A DNA stretch of 64,000 nt from Salipiger bermudensis HTCC2601 (GCF_000153725.1 NZ_DS022276.1:2879934-2943933); one strand, 5' to 3'; positions 9,447 to 18,422 are shown, counted from the first letter of the stretch. Numbers and translations: made by a program. The notes: a model not told the origin generated them from the letters alone.

Positions 9447-11984
9447 GTGACTCGGTTCATTCTTTCCTTTTTCGGCGGCATCTTCAGCATCATCACGCTG
9501 GGGATCATGATGTTCGCGCTCACGGTGGGCGCGGTGATCTGGATCTATGGCCAGGACCTGCCCAGCCACGAGAGCCTGGCGCAGTACACCCCGCCGACGA
9601 TCAGCCGGATCTACAGCCAGGAAGGCCGGATCATCGACGAGTTCGCGCAGGAGCGGCGGCTGTTCACCCCTGCGGACCAGATCCCCGACCTGGTGAAAGA
9701 AGCGTTCATCTCGGCCGAGGACAAGAACTTCTACACCCACCAGGGCTATGATCCGCGCGGCATTGCCGCGGCGGTGGTCGATGCGGTGAAATCCCGCGGC
9801 CGCGACGTGCGCGGTGCCTCGACCATCACCCAGCAGGTGATGAAGAACTTCCTTCTCGACGGCGACCGTCGCGCCGAGCGCAAGATCAAGGAGATCATCC
9901 TTGCCACCCGCGTCGAGCAGGCGCTGAGCAAGGAAAAGATCCTCGAGCTCTATCTCAACGAGATCTTTCTCGGCCAGAACTCCTACGGCGTGACCGCTGC
10001 GGCCCAGACCTATTTCAACAAGACCCTGTCAGAGCTCGAACCGCACGAGGCGGCGTTCCTCGCGTCGATGCCGAAGGCGCCGTCGGACTATCACCCGGTG
10101 CGCAACAAGGAGCGGCTACTGCAGCGCCGCGACTACGTCCTGCGCGAGATGCATGACAACGGCTACCTCTCGGACGAGGTCTACGAGCAGGAGCGCGCGC
10201 AGCCACTGCGTTCGGTGCAGAACGGCGATTTCGAGCCCTACCAGCGCTCGCTGCCGCCGCGCGATTATTTCACCGACGAGATCCGCCGTCAGCTGACCCG
10301 CGACTTCGGCGAGGGCGAGTTCTTCTCGGGCGGTTTCAGCGTGCGCGCCACGCTCGATCCCGAGATGCAGACCAAGGCGGCGGAATCGCTGCGCATCTCG
10401 CTCGAGAACTATGACCGCAGCCTCGGCCGCTGGCGCGGCACCGGCAAGACCATTCCCGAGGAACAGCTGGGCTCGGAAGAGGCCTGGCGCGAGGCGCTGT
10501 CCAACACCTCTGTGGCGCGCGACATCGACCTCGAGAGCGAGTGGCTCCCGGCGGTGGTGCTCGAGGTCGGTGACAGCGCCATGCGCCTCGGCATCGAGGG
10601 CGTGGCGACCGATGACGCCCGCGGCACGTCGGTCCCGCGCGACGACATCTCGTGGGTCCGTGGCAGCTTCCGCGACAATTTCGAGCGCGGCGACGTGGTG
10701 CATGTGCGCGAGATGACCGCCGACAATGACGGCAGCTTCATCCGCTGGACGCTGCGGCAGGTGCCGCGGGTACAGGGCGCCTTCATGGCGATGGACGTGC
10801 ACACCGGCCGGGTGATCGCCATGCAGGGCGGCTTCTCGTACCAGGATTCGGTGTTCAACCGCGCCACTCAGGCGCAGCGTCAGCCGGGCTCGTCCTTCAA
10901 GCCCTTCGTCTACGCCTCGGCGCTCGACTCGGGCTATGCGCCCTCGACCATCGTGATCGACGCACCGATCGAGATCGACACGCCGCAGGGCGTGTGGCGT
11001 CCGAAGAACTCGTCCAACACCTATTACGGTCCGACCCCGCTGCGCACCGGCATCGAGCAGTCGCGGAACCTGATGACCATCCGTCTCGCGCAGGAGATCG
11101 GCATGGACACGGTGGGCCGCTATGCCGAGAAGTTCGGCGTCTATGATCACCTGGGCCGCTTCCTGTCGAACGCGCTCGGTGCCGACGAGACCACGCTCTA
11201 CAAGATGATCTCGGCCTATGCGATGTTCGCCAATGGTGGCGAGCGCGTCGAGCCGACGCTGGTCGACCGGGTGCAGGACCGCTACGGTCGCACGATCTAC
11301 AACCATGAAAGCGCCAAGGGCAACGAGCGGGTCTGCATCGACTGCGCCGAGGACAGCCTGCCGCCAGGGGTGAGCCCCACGATCCGCAACAACCGCGAGC
11401 GCATCATGGATGCGGTCACCGCCTATCAGCTGACCTCGATGATGCAGGGCGTGGTCGAGCGCGGCACCGCCGCGCGGGTGGTCGATCTGGGTGTGCCCAC
11501 CGCCGGCAAGACCGGCACCACCAACGACGCGAAGGACGTGTGGTTCATCGGCTTCACCTCGAACATCGTGGCGGGCTGCTACATCGGCTACGACAACCCC
11601 AGCCCGATGGGGCGTGGTGCCTACGGGGCCTCGATGTGTGGCCCGGTGTTCCAGCGCTTCATGACCGAGGCAGTGCAGAAATACGGTGGCGGTGCCTTCG
11701 ACGTGCCCGAGGCTTGCGAGTTCATCAATATCGACCGTTTCTCGGGCGCTCGTCTCGGGCCGGATGCGTCGGGCCCCAACGTGGTGGCCGAGTGCTTCCG
11801 CCGTGGTCAGGAGCCGATGTTCGGGATCCAGCTCGATGGCGGCTGGGCGATGTCTGGCAATTTCGACCTGATCCAGCCCGATGGCAGCACCCGTGCGCGC
11901 GAAGTCACCACCTCGACCGGGCGCAAGGCGACCGTCGGACCGAAGGCGAGCTTCGGCACGCTGTCCTCGGGCGGGCTTTACTGA
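9447..11984 (+). CDS. mrcA: Penicillin-binding protein 1A (bifunctional glycosyltransferase/transpeptidase)
   Basis: 845 residues with a GTG start at 9447. Residues ~8-34 form one membrane anchor. The family 51 glycosyltransferase domain (~55-235) has catalytic E91 in ISAEDKNFYTHQGYD and TITQQVMKN. An OB-like insertion follows (~300-430). The transpeptidase domain has S482-S-F-K485, S539-R-N541 and K688-T-G. It polymerises lipid II and cross-links peptidoglycan in the periplasm. A cysteine-bearing loop (RVCIDCAEDSLPPG) before the final motif is typical of alphaproteobacterial PBP1A. It is followed by strong hairpins and a family R repeat, and is convergent with the ABC locus downstream. Confidence 0.95.
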   Translation: MTRFILSFFGGIFSIITLGIMMFALTVGAVIWIYGQDLPSHESLAQYTPPTISRIYSQEGRIIDEFAQERRLFTPADQIPDLVKEAFISAEDKNFYTHQGYDPRGIAAAVVDAVKSRGRDVRGASTITQQVMKNFLLDGDRRAERKIKEIILATRVEQALSKEKILELYLNEIFLGQNSYGVTAAAQTYFNKTLSELEPHEAAFLASMPKAPSDYHPVRNKERLLQRRDYVLREMHDNGYLSDEVYEQERAQPLRSVQNGDFEPYQRSLPPRDYFTDEIRRQLTRDFGEGEFFSGGFSVRATLDPEMQTKAAESLRISLENYDRSLGRWRGTGKTIPEEQLGSEEAWREALSNTSVARDIDLESEWLPAVVLEVGDSAMRLGIEGVATDDARGTSVPRDDISWVRGSFRDNFERGDVVHVREMTADNDGSFIRWTLRQVPRVQGAFMAMDVHTGRVIAMQGGFSYQDSVFNRATQAQRQPGSSFKPFVYASALDSGYAPSTIVIDAPIEIDTPQGVWRPKNSSNTYYGPTPLRTGIEQSRNLMTIRLAQEIGMDTVGRYAEKFGVYDHLGRFLSNALGADETTLYKMISAYAMFANGGERVEPTLVDRVQDRYGRTIYNHESAKGNERVCIDCAEDSLPPGVSPTIRNNRERIMDAVTAYQLTSMMQGVVERGTAARVVDLGVPTAGKTGTTNDAKDVWFIGFTSNIVAGCYIGYDNPSPMGRGAYGASMCGPVFQRFMTEAVQKYGGGAFDVPEACEFINIDRFSGARLGPDASGPNVVAECFRRGQEPMFGIQLDGGWAMSGNFDLIQPDGSTRAREVTTSTGRKATVGPKASFGTLSSGGLY

Positions 11985-12000
11985 GCGCAAGGCGCGGTTT

Positions 12001-12095
12001 CCGCCCGCCTGCGCGGGCGGACAGGCTTGGGGGGCGCTGCCCCCCACGCGCGCCGGGCGCGCGTTCCCCCCGAGGTATTTTCGAACCAGAGAAGG
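12001..12095 (+). repeat. Family R intergenic repeat: three GC hairpins plus GAGGTATTTT...AGAGAAG core
   Basis: Immediately after mrcA come three perfect stem-loops: CCGCCCGC/GCGGGCGG (12001-12020), GGGGGGC/GCCCCCC (12029-12045) and ACGCGCGC/GCGCGCGT (12046-12064). The core CCCCGAGGTATTTTCG...AGAGAAG follows (12066-12094). The same composite recurs near 34017, 34073 (inverted), 44499, 44551 (inverted), 50344, 53130 and 53251. Confidence 0.75.
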
Positions 12096-12180
12096 GTCGG
12101 GCGCCGGGACAGGCGGCGGGCGCGTTCGCGGGTTGGCCGAGTGGCTTGATGGGGTGGATCAGAGCCGGACTTGGGACGTG

Positions 12181-12215
12181 AAAAGCCCCGCCGGCGCGCG
12201 ACGGGGCTTGGTCTT
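12181..12215 (-). terminator. Rho-independent terminator for the minus-strand ABC operon
   Basis: The stem CCCCG/CGGGG is extended by AAGC/GCTT around an 11-base loop. On the minus strand it is followed by TTTT, 23 bases past the stop of the binding-protein gene. The plus-strand side also ends in GGTCTTTT, so it may work in both directions between the convergent mrcA and ABC transcripts. Confidence 0.75.
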
Positions 12216-12237
12216 TTCTGGACGGAGGGGGCGGGCC

Positions 12238-13200
12238 TCAGGGCAGGTCGACCGCCTCGGGCGCCGCTTTCTCGAGCGGGGCGGGGGCGAAATGCGTCAG
12301 CATCTCGGCCCGGTCGACGGCCTCGCCCCTCACCACGCCTTTCGACAGCACCCAGTCGGCTTCGGCCACCAGCAGATCGGCGAGCGCGGTGTCGAGCTTG
12401 AGGCCGACATCGACATCCTGCCACATGGTGGCGAGCGCCTCGGGGCTCATCGCGCCCTGCATCGAGGCGCTGACCGCCTCCATTGCCGCCGCCGGATCGG
12501 CCTTCACATCGGCATCCGCCTTGGCCAGCGCGGCCATGAAGGCCTCGAGCGTTGCGGACCGGTCGCCGGTCATCTCGGGCGAGGCGGCGAGAATGTAATG
12601 CACCTCGTAGCCGGGCACCCGCAGTTCGGCATAGTCCTCGCCGAGCGTGTTGGCGGCGGCGCCGTAGAAGGTCGGGAAGGGCACGATGGCATCGAGATCG
12701 CCGCGCGCCAGCGCCGGGACCAGATCCGGCGGTGCCGCGCCGATCACCTCGGCCTCGACACCGGCTTCGGCGAGGATCTCGTCGAGGTAGAAATTGACGT
12801 TGGTGCCGATGGTGGTGCCGATCTTCTTGCCGGCGAGCTCGGCTGGCGAGGTGACAGCGCCCGAGGCGGTGTTCACGATCACCCGGGAGCCGGTGAAGCG
12901 CGCGAGATCGCCGATCACGGCGAACTCCTGCCCGGTCAGGGCGCCGACCGCGGCCGGGAATTCCGCCATGAAGGTGACGTCGACCTGACCGCCGATCATC
13001 GCCTCGAAGCCTTCGCGGCCGGTGCGGAAGGCGACGAACTCGATGTCGAGCCCCGCCTCTTCGAAATAGCCGTTCTGGATCGCCACATCGACCTGAGGCG
13101 TCTGCGGGTTCGGGGTCCAGGCGAAGGTCAGCTCCTCGGCGCTGGCCGCAAGCGGAGCGAGCAGCGCGGCGGCCAGTGCCAGTGTGGAAAGGTGGGTCAC
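12238..13200 (-). CDS. ABC transporter substrate-binding protein, NrtA/SsuA/TauA type
   Basis: 320 residues. Signal peptide 1-21 (LAPLAASA|EEL). The mature protein shows the NMT1/SsuA-like pattern: LTFAWTPNPQTPQVDVAIQNGYF, then GLDIEFVAF, GQVDVTFMAEFPA, and the second-lobe entry AGKKIGTTIGTNVNFYLDEIL. It binds a small organic solute (sulfonates, nitrate, pyrimidine precursors and related ligands are known for the family). It is the last gene of the minus-strand run sulfotransferase-like gene, permease, ATPase, binding protein, closed by a terminator. The neighbouring arylsulfotransferase-like gene hints at an aromatic sulfate or sulfonate ligand, which is inference. Confidence 0.87.
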   Translation of the reverse strand: MTHLSTLALAAALLAPLAASAEELTFAWTPNPQTPQVDVAIQNGYFEEAGLDIEFVAFRTGREGFEAMIGGQVDVTFMAEFPAAVGALTGQEFAVIGDLARFTGSRVIVNTASGAVTSPAELAGKKIGTTIGTNVNFYLDEILAEAGVEAEVIGAAPPDLVPALARGDLDAIVPFPTFYGAAANTLGEDYAELRVPGYEVHYILAASPEMTGDRSATLEAFMAALAKADADVKADPAAAMEAVSASMQGAMSPEALATMWQDVDVGLKLDTALADLLVAEADWVLSKGVVRGEAVDRAEMLTHFAPAPLEKAAPEAVDLP

Positions 13201-13212
13201 GGTAAATCTCCC

Positions 13213-14031
13213 TTAGAGGCTGTCTGCGAGGTCTGTCTTGGGGTGAAGGAGGTCGAGGATCTCGTCCCGGATCTCCAGAAGGTCGCTTCCCGAGCGGCTG
13301 AAGGCGCGCGGGCGCTGCTGGGTCAGGTGGTAGTGGCGGATCAGCCGCCCCGGCGCCTGGCTCATGACCTGCACGTGGTCCGAGAGCAGAAGCGCCTCGT
13401 CCACGTCGTGGGTCACGAAGAGCACGGTGGCGCGGTGCTTGCGCCAGATATTGAGCAGAAGCTCGTGCATCACCAATCTGGTCTGCGCGTCGAGCGCGCC
13501 GAAGGGCTCGTCCATCAGCAACACCTTGGGCCCGACCGCGAAGGTGCGCGCGATGGCGACCCTCTGCTTCATGCCGCCCGAGAGCTGCTGCGGGTACTTG
13601 TCGGCATGGGCCTCGAGCCCGACCTCGGCGAGGGCGGCGCGGGCGCGGTCGATCTCTTCGCCCTGGGGCAGGCCGAACTGCTTGAGCCCGTAGCGCACGT
13701 TGTTGAGCGCGGTGAACCAAGGGAACAGCGCGTATTGCTGGAAGATCACGCCAACCTCGGGGGAAGGGCCCGCGATCGGCTTGCCGTCGAGGCGCAGGCT
13801 GCCCTCGGAGGGTTTCACGAAGCCTGCGATGGCGTTCATCAGCGTGGACTTGCCGCAGCCCGAAGGCCCGATCAGCGCGGTGAATGTGCCCGGCTCGAGC
13901 ACGTGGGAGGTGCGCGCGAGCGCCGTCACCGGCCCCTGCCGCCCCTTGAAGCGGATCACCACGTCGTCGATCTCGACGCGGCCCTTCTGAGTGTCGGTCT
14001 TGTGAGTGTCGGTCATGAGATCTTCAGCCAT
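13213..14031 (-). CDS. ABC transporter ATP-binding protein, SsuB/TauB type
   Basis: 272 residues from the ATG at 14031, which overlaps the permease stop as ATGA and has GGGAGCAGGG in front. It contains Walker A GPSGCGKST, Q-loop FQQYALFPW, signature LSGGMKQR, Walker B VLLMDEPFGALD and the H-loop FVTHDVDEAL. These, especially the FPW and PFGALD wording, are typical of nitrate/taurine/sulfonate importers. It powers uptake with the adjacent permease and binding protein. It has a short Thr/Lys-rich N-terminal tail before the domain. Co-transcribed with its neighbours (12 bases to the binding-protein start). Confidence 0.92.
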   Translation of the reverse strand: MAEDLMTDTHKTDTQKGRVEIDDVVIRFKGRQGPVTALARTSHVLEPGTFTALIGPSGCGKSTLMNAIAGFVKPSEGSLRLDGKPIAGPSPEVGVIFQQYALFPWFTALNNVRYGLKQFGLPQGEEIDRARAALAEVGLEAHADKYPQQLSGGMKQRVAIARTFAVGPKVLLMDEPFGALDAQTRLVMHELLLNIWRKHRATVLFVTHDVDEALLLSDHVQVMSQAPGRLIRHYHLTQQRPRAFSRSGSDLLEIRDEILDLLHPKTDLADSL

Positions 14032-14864
14032 CAGCCCTGCTCCCAGTGCACGAGTTTCTTGCCGATGGCGTGGACGATGAGGTCCGCCACCGCGCCGAGG
14101 ACGCCGAGGATGATCAGCAGCGAGAACATCCGGTCGGTGCGCACGTATTGCCGTGCTTCCTGAAGCCGGAAGCCGATGCCTGACGAGGCGCCGGACAGTT
14201 CGGCCGCCACGAGGCTCAGGAAGGCCAGCGCCACGCCGAGCCGGATGCCGGCGAAGATGTGCGGCGCGGCGGCGGGCAGCACCACGGTGAGGAATTCGCG
14301 CATCCTCGACGCCCCCAGCGAGCGCGAGGCGCGCAGGTAGGTTTCGGGGACGTATTCCATGCCGTGATGGGTGTTGAACCAGACCGTGAGGAACACGGTG
14401 TAGCTGACCACGAAGTATTTCGAGCCCTCTCCGATGCCGAACCAGACGATGGCCACCGGGACCAGCGCGATGGCTGGGATCGGGCGCAGCAGGTTGAGGA
14501 ACGGGTTGAGCAGGGTCCGCACCAGTGCCACGCGGCCGGTGAGCAGACCCAGTGCCACGCCGAGCGTGGCACCGATGCCGAAGCCCACGCCGGCCCGGCC
14601 CAGCGATTTCGCGAGGTCTGTCTGCAGCGTGCCGTTCTGCCACATCTCGACCGTGGCGGACCAGACCGACCACGGCGCGGGAAAGATCGCCTCCTTGACC
14701 ATGCCCGAGGCGCCCACCAGCGCCCAGATGCCGAGGATGAAGGCAAAGGAGATCAGCGGCAGCCCGGCCTTCGCGCCCCATTTCGCGCCTTGCGACAGGA
14801 AGGGGGCGATCCTTGGCGATGTGCGTGCTTTGGTCGGGTCTTCGCTCATGTCGGTCACAGCCAT
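14031..14864 (-). CDS. ABC transporter permease, SsuC/TauC type
   Basis: 277 residues from the ATG at 14864 (GGAGCAGGTG ribosome site), overlapping the end of the upstream gene by 10 bases. About six membrane segments are visible, beginning LPLISFAFILGIWALVGASG. The cytoplasmic EAA loop reads ETYLRASRSLGASRMREFLTVVLPAAAP in the usual position to contact the ATPase. It forms the inner-membrane channel of the importer, probably as a homodimer. The family is BPD_transp_1 of the nitrate/sulfonate/taurine class. Overlaps on both sides (10 bases and ATGA) imply tight translational coupling through the operon. Confidence 0.92.
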   Translation of the reverse strand: MAVTDMSEDPTKARTSPRIAPFLSQGAKWGAKAGLPLISFAFILGIWALVGASGMVKEAIFPAPWSVWSATVEMWQNGTLQTDLAKSLGRAGVGFGIGATLGVALGLLTGRVALVRTLLNPFLNLLRPIPAIALVPVAIVWFGIGEGSKYFVVSYTVFLTVWFNTHHGMEYVPETYLRASRSLGASRMREFLTVVLPAAAPHIFAGIRLGVALAFLSLVAAELSGASSGIGFRLQEARQYVRTDRMFSLLIILGVLGAVADLIVHAIGKKLVHWEQG

Positions 14865-15994
14865 GTCACCTGCTCCGCGCTGTAGCGATGCGCCCGGAAG
14901 CAGCCGTTGTGAGAACCCTTGATGAACTGGTTCACTGGGGCAGGGTACTCGGCGAAGTCGGGGATCACGAATTCCCAGACGGTCTCGCCTGCCGGCGTCA
15001 CCTCGAAGAGCCGGCCAAAGGCGCTCTCGCAGATCAGGGTGTTGCCGTTGGGCAGCCGCTCGGCGCTGCCCATGAAGGGCGAGAAGAAGCTCGGCGCGTT
15101 GGGGTCGGTGTAGCTCCATGTGACCTGCATGGTCGCGGGATCGAACTCCAGCGCACGCGAGAACGGGTTCGAGGAGCCCATGCGCAGGTTGCCGTTGTCG
15201 AAGACCAGCACCGTGCCGCCCTCCATCATGATCGGCGTGTGCTGCTGGGCGACGAGGTCGGCGCCCGCGTGCCAGACGATGCGGCCGCTCGCCTTTTCGA
15301 CCGCGATCACGCCCGAGGTGGTGCGCAGGCTCATCAGGATCAGCCCGCTCTCGGTCTCGGACACACCGTTGATCATCGGCCAGTGGCGGCGGTCGAAGAT
15401 CGGGTGAACCGGCAGGTCGGCGGGGTCGATGTGGTCCCAGATGCACCATTCCCAGACCACCTCGCCCTTGCGGTTCACCTGCCGCACGATGTCGGACTGG
15501 AAAATGCCGTCAGCGCCGTCCTTGCGCGGGTCGCCGCCGCAGATGCGCTTGGCAAGGTGCGCCGGGAGCTCGGCGGCCACGGTGTAGAGCAAGTCGCCGT
15601 TGGGCAGCCACTGGGCGTCGTGGTGGTGGTAGATGTCTTCATGGCGCCAGACGATCTCGCCCTCGGGCGTCGCCTCGTAGAAATCGCCGCCATGCCAGAG
15701 ATCCCATGCCGGGTAGAGCGCGGCCGAGGTGGCATGGCTGCCGTTGTAGCCGAGATTGCCATTGGGCAGCAGCACCGCGTCGCGGCCCGGGCGCACCGGC
15801 ATTTGCCACTGATGCGCGATGCGGCCTTCGAGATCCACCATGTCGACCACGCCGCCGCCGGTCTGGCGGGCATAGAGCGTGTAGCCGCCGAAGCTCTTTT
15901 CCCGGTCGAGCGCGGTCAGCCCGAGCCGGCGCCGCTCCAGCGTCACGGCGCTGGCCTGTTCGGGGTCGAAAGTGCCTTTGGTCGTATCGAGCAT
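14855..15994 (-). CDS. Arylsulfotransferase-like beta-propeller protein
   Basis: 379 residues from the ATG at 15994, which has GGAG six bases ahead. An ATG at 16006 has no ribosome site. Repeated blade motifs (HHDAQWLPNGDLLYT, SAERLPNGNTLICESAFGRLFEVTPAGETVWEF) match the ASST (Arylsulfotran_2-type) family, which transfers sulfate from aryl sulfate esters to phenolic acceptors or is uncharacterised. No signal peptide is seen, although classical bacterial ASSTs are periplasmic, so the site of action is uncertain. It is the first gene of an operon with a sulfonate-type ABC importer, under twin LacI-type operators. I infer a role in processing an imported aromatic or sulfated ligand. Confidence 0.75.
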   Translation of the reverse strand: MLDTTKGTFDPEQASAVTLERRRLGLTALDREKSFGGYTLYARQTGGGVVDMVDLEGRIAHQWQMPVRPGRDAVLLPNGNLGYNGSHATSAALYPAWDLWHGGDFYEATPEGEIVWRHEDIYHHHDAQWLPNGDLLYTVAAELPAHLAKRICGGDPRKDGADGIFQSDIVRQVNRKGEVVWEWCIWDHIDPADLPVHPIFDRRHWPMINGVSETESGLILMSLRTTSGVIAVEKASGRIVWHAGADLVAQQHTPIMMEGGTVLVFDNGNLRMGSSNPFSRALEFDPATMQVTWSYTDPNAPSFFSPFMGSAERLPNGNTLICESAFGRLFEVTPAGETVWEFVIPDFAEYPAPVNQFIKGSHNGCFRAHRYSAEQVTWL

Positions 15995-16012
15995 TGCCGT
16001 CTCCATGTGTTG

Positions 16013-16024
16013 TAAAACGTTTTA
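16013..16024. promoter_or_regulatory. LacI-type operator 1 (TAAAACGTTTTA)
   Basis: A perfect CG-centred palindrome lies 18 bases upstream of the arylsulfotransferase-like ATG, where it would block transcription. It is the twin of the site at 16053, centre to centre 41 bp, about four helical turns. The CG-centred, AT-flanked shape is that of LacI/PurR-family operators, and a LacI-family gene lies divergent 128 bases away. Confidence 0.75.
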
Positions 16025-16052
16025 ATGCACTATTGCCTTGCGCTGGGTGTTG

Positions 16053-16066
16053 TTAAAACGTTTTAA
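16053..16066. promoter_or_regulatory. LacI-type operator 2 (TTAAAACGTTTTAA)
   Basis: A perfect 14-bp palindrome in the divergent promoter region between the arylsulfotransferase operon and the LacI-family gene. Together with operator 1 it suits cooperative or looped binding that controls both the operon and the regulator's own promoter. Confidence 0.78.
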
Positions 16067-16151
16067 TAACTCAAAAGGCGCGATTTCTTGATGACGCCGA
16101 CCGAACAGGCGGAAACAAGCGTCTAGCGACGAAAAAACAGGCGGAGTTTGA

Positions 16152-17180
16152 ATGGCGATGGGCGCAGACGGTCCCCGCAAACGGGCAACCATCAAGGACG
16201 TGGCGCAGGCGGCCGGGGTGTCTCCGGGCACGGTCTCCAACGCGCTCAGCGGGAAGCGGCGGGTCGATTCGGCGACGCAGGCGCGGATCACGGCGGCGAT
16301 CGAGCGGCTGGGTTACGTGCCCAACCTCGCGGCACGGGGCATGCGGACCGGGCGGGCGGGCACCATCGCGATCTTCTCCTCGATGCCGACCGCCGTCGCC
16401 GCAGGCGCAGCCCGGCTCGGCTTCCTGATGGAGATCGCCGCCTCCGCCGCGATTGCCGCGCTCGAGAGCAACACCGCCCTGTTGCTGGTGCCGCCGATCG
16501 AGGATCCGGTTCGCGCGCTCTCCACCATCGCCTTCGATGGCGCGATCCTCGTGGAGCCCGAGACCGAGGATCCCTACCTGTCGCTGCTGGCGGCGCGCGG
16601 CGTGCCGACCATGGTCATCGGCCCTGCCACCGAGGACCAGCCCCTTGCGGTGCGGATCGACTACCGCCGGATGGCCGAAACGCTGTTCGACCACCTGCAC
16701 GATGTCGGCGCCCGGGATATCCTGCTGGTCGTCGGCCAGAGCGGACGGGCCTCGAACATTGCCTTTCGCGAGGTCTTCAGCCAGCGCAGCACGGCGCACG
16801 GTCTGCCGGGGCAGGAAATCGTCCTGCCGGAGGCCGAGGCGGAGCGCGGCGCGCAGGCGGCGCTGCGCGCGCACGTGGCCGAGTTCGGTGCCCCGGACGC
16901 GGTGCTCGTGCCCATCGACGCCATGGCCACCGGTGTCATGGCCGCACTGAGGGAGCTCGGGTTAAGGGTGCCGGGCGATGTGTGCGTCGCGACCCGCTAC
17001 GACGGCATCCGGGCGCGCAGCGAGAGCCCGGCGCTGACCTCGCTCGACCTGCATCTCGATCAGGTTGCCGAGCTTGCGGCCCGGGGCCTTGTCGGCGCGC
17101 TGGATACCGGCGCCGGCGCGATGGTCGTCGATGCACCCGAGCCGGACCTGCTGGTGCGGGGCTCGACGGTTTTGTCCTGA
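16152..17180 (+). CDS. LacI-family transcriptional regulator
   Basis: 342 residues with GGAG ahead of the ATG. The N-terminal helix-turn-helix and hinge (~13-60) read TIKDVAQAAGVSPGTVSNAL then GKRRVDSATQARI. The remainder is a periplasmic-binding-protein-like effector domain (~65-335). The hinge region VPNLAARGMRTGR is of the minor-groove-binding type that favours a CG-centred operator, consistent with the two TTAAAACGTTTTAA-type sites 85-140 bases upstream. It probably represses the divergent arylsulfotransferase/ABC operon, relieved by the transported ligand or a product of it. The effector is unknown. Confidence 0.92.
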   Translation: MAMGADGPRKRATIKDVAQAAGVSPGTVSNALSGKRRVDSATQARITAAIERLGYVPNLAARGMRTGRAGTIAIFSSMPTAVAAGAARLGFLMEIAASAAIAALESNTALLLVPPIEDPVRALSTIAFDGAILVEPETEDPYLSLLAARGVPTMVIGPATEDQPLAVRIDYRRMAETLFDHLHDVGARDILLVVGQSGRASNIAFREVFSQRSTAHGLPGQEIVLPEAEAERGAQAALRAHVAEFGAPDAVLVPIDAMATGVMAALRELGLRVPGDVCVATRYDGIRARSESPALTSLDLHLDQVAELAARGLVGALDTGAGAMVVDAPEPDLLVRGSTVLS

Positions 17181-17300
17181 CGCCCCTTGCCCGGGGGGCT
17201 TGGCAGGCCTTGCCCGCAAACGAGGGGAGGCGGGCGCTTGAAGGGGAGGCGGCGCTGGTTTATGTCCCCCTGACCACAGTTTTCCCGAAAAGAGACCGCC

Positions 17301-18422
17301 ATGCGTGCCGAGACCCAGAAGACCGTCGAAAAGATCGAGAAGTCGCTCGACCTGCTTGGCCAGCGGCTCGACTGGGAGACCGCGCCGCACCGGCTCGAGG
17401 AATTCAACGCCCGCGTCGAGGATCCCAACCTCTGGGACGATCCGCAGGCGGCACAGAAGCTGATGCGCGACCGCCAGTTCCTCGTCGATGCGATGGAGAC
17501 CTATACCTCGATCAAGCAGGAGCTGTCGGACAATGTCGAGCTGATCGAGCTTGGCGAGATGGAAGAGGATGACGAGGTCGTCTCCGAGGCCGAGGGCGCG
17601 CTCAAGGCACTGGCAGAGAAGGCCGGCCAGAAAGAGCTCGAGGCGCTGCTCGACGGCGAGGCCGATGGCAACGACACCTTCCTCGAGATCAATGCCGGCG
17701 CGGGCGGCACCGAGGCCTGCGACTGGGCCGCGATGCTGCAGCGGATGTACGTGCGCTGGGCCGAGAAGCGCGGCTACGAGGTCGAGCTGCAATCGGAGGA
17801 AGCGGGCGCCGAGGCGGGCATCAAGTCGGTGGCCTACAAGATTTCCGGCACCAACGCCTATGGCTGGCTGAAATCCGAGAGCGGCGTGCACCGGCTGGTG
17901 CGGATCTCGCCCTTCGGCAAGGGCACGCGCGAAACCTCTTTCGCGTCGGTCTGGGTCTACCCTGTGGTCGACGACAACATCGAGATCGACGTGAACCCGT
18001 CGGATATCCGGGTCGACACCTACCGCTCCTCGGGCGCCGGTGGTCAGCACGTGAACACCACCGACTCGGCGGTTCGGATCACCCACATGCCCACCGGCAT
18101 CGTGGTGACCAGCTCGGAGAAGTCGCAGCACCAGAACCGCGACATCGCCATGAAGGCGCTGAAATCGCGGCTCTACCAGATGGAGCTTGACCGCCGTAAC
18201 GCCGAGATCAACGCCCAGCACGAGGCCAAGGGCGATGCCGGCTGGGGCAACCAGATCCGCTCCTACGTGCTGCAGCCCTACCAGATGGTGAAGGACCTGC
18301 GCACCAGCCACGAGACCTCGGACACCCAAGGCGTGCTCGACGGCGATCTCGATCCGTTCATGGCGGCCACGCTGGCCCAAAAGGCGGCGGGCAAGAGCCG
18401 CGCCGACGCGCAGGCCGACTAA
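17301..18422 (+). CDS. prfB: Peptide chain release factor 2
   Basis: 373 residues, full length. The stop-codon recognition tripeptide SPF is at ~203-205 ([11 protein letters not shown]), which gives UGA/UAA reading. The peptidyl-tRNA hydrolysis motif GGQ is at ~247-249 ([16 protein letters not shown]). The frame is continuous around codon 20-27 ([10 protein letters not shown]), so the autoregulatory UGA frameshift found in Escherichia coli prfB is absent. It acts on the ribosome in the cytoplasm. It is monocistronic between the LacI-family gene and a PLD-family lipoprotein gene. Confidence 0.97.
   Translation: MRAETQKTVEKIEKSLDLLGQRLDWETAPHRLEEFNARVEDPNLWDDPQAAQKLMRDRQFLVDAMETYTSIKQELSDNVELIELGEMEEDDEVVSEAEGALKALAEKAGQKELEALLDGEADGNDTFLEINAGAGGTEACDWAAMLQRMYVRWAEKRGYEVELQSEEAGAEAGIKSVAYKISGTNAYGWLKSESGVHRLVRISPFGKGTRETSFASVWVYPVVDDNIEIDVNPSDIRVDTYRSSGAGGQHVNTTDSAVRITHMPTGIVVTSSEKSQHQNRDIAMKALKSRLYQMELDRRNAEINAQHEAKGDAGWGNQIRSYVLQPYQMVKDLRTSHETSDTQGVLDGDLDPFMAATLAQKAAGKSRADAQAD

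Noticed and set aside
12121..12180. tRNA-Ser/Leu-like start (GGTTGGCCGAGTGGCTTGA)
   Set aside because: The D-arm-like sequence is present, but no anticodon arm, TpsiC loop or matching acceptor stem follows; the next feature is a terminator hairpin. Treated as chance similarity or a very degraded fragment.
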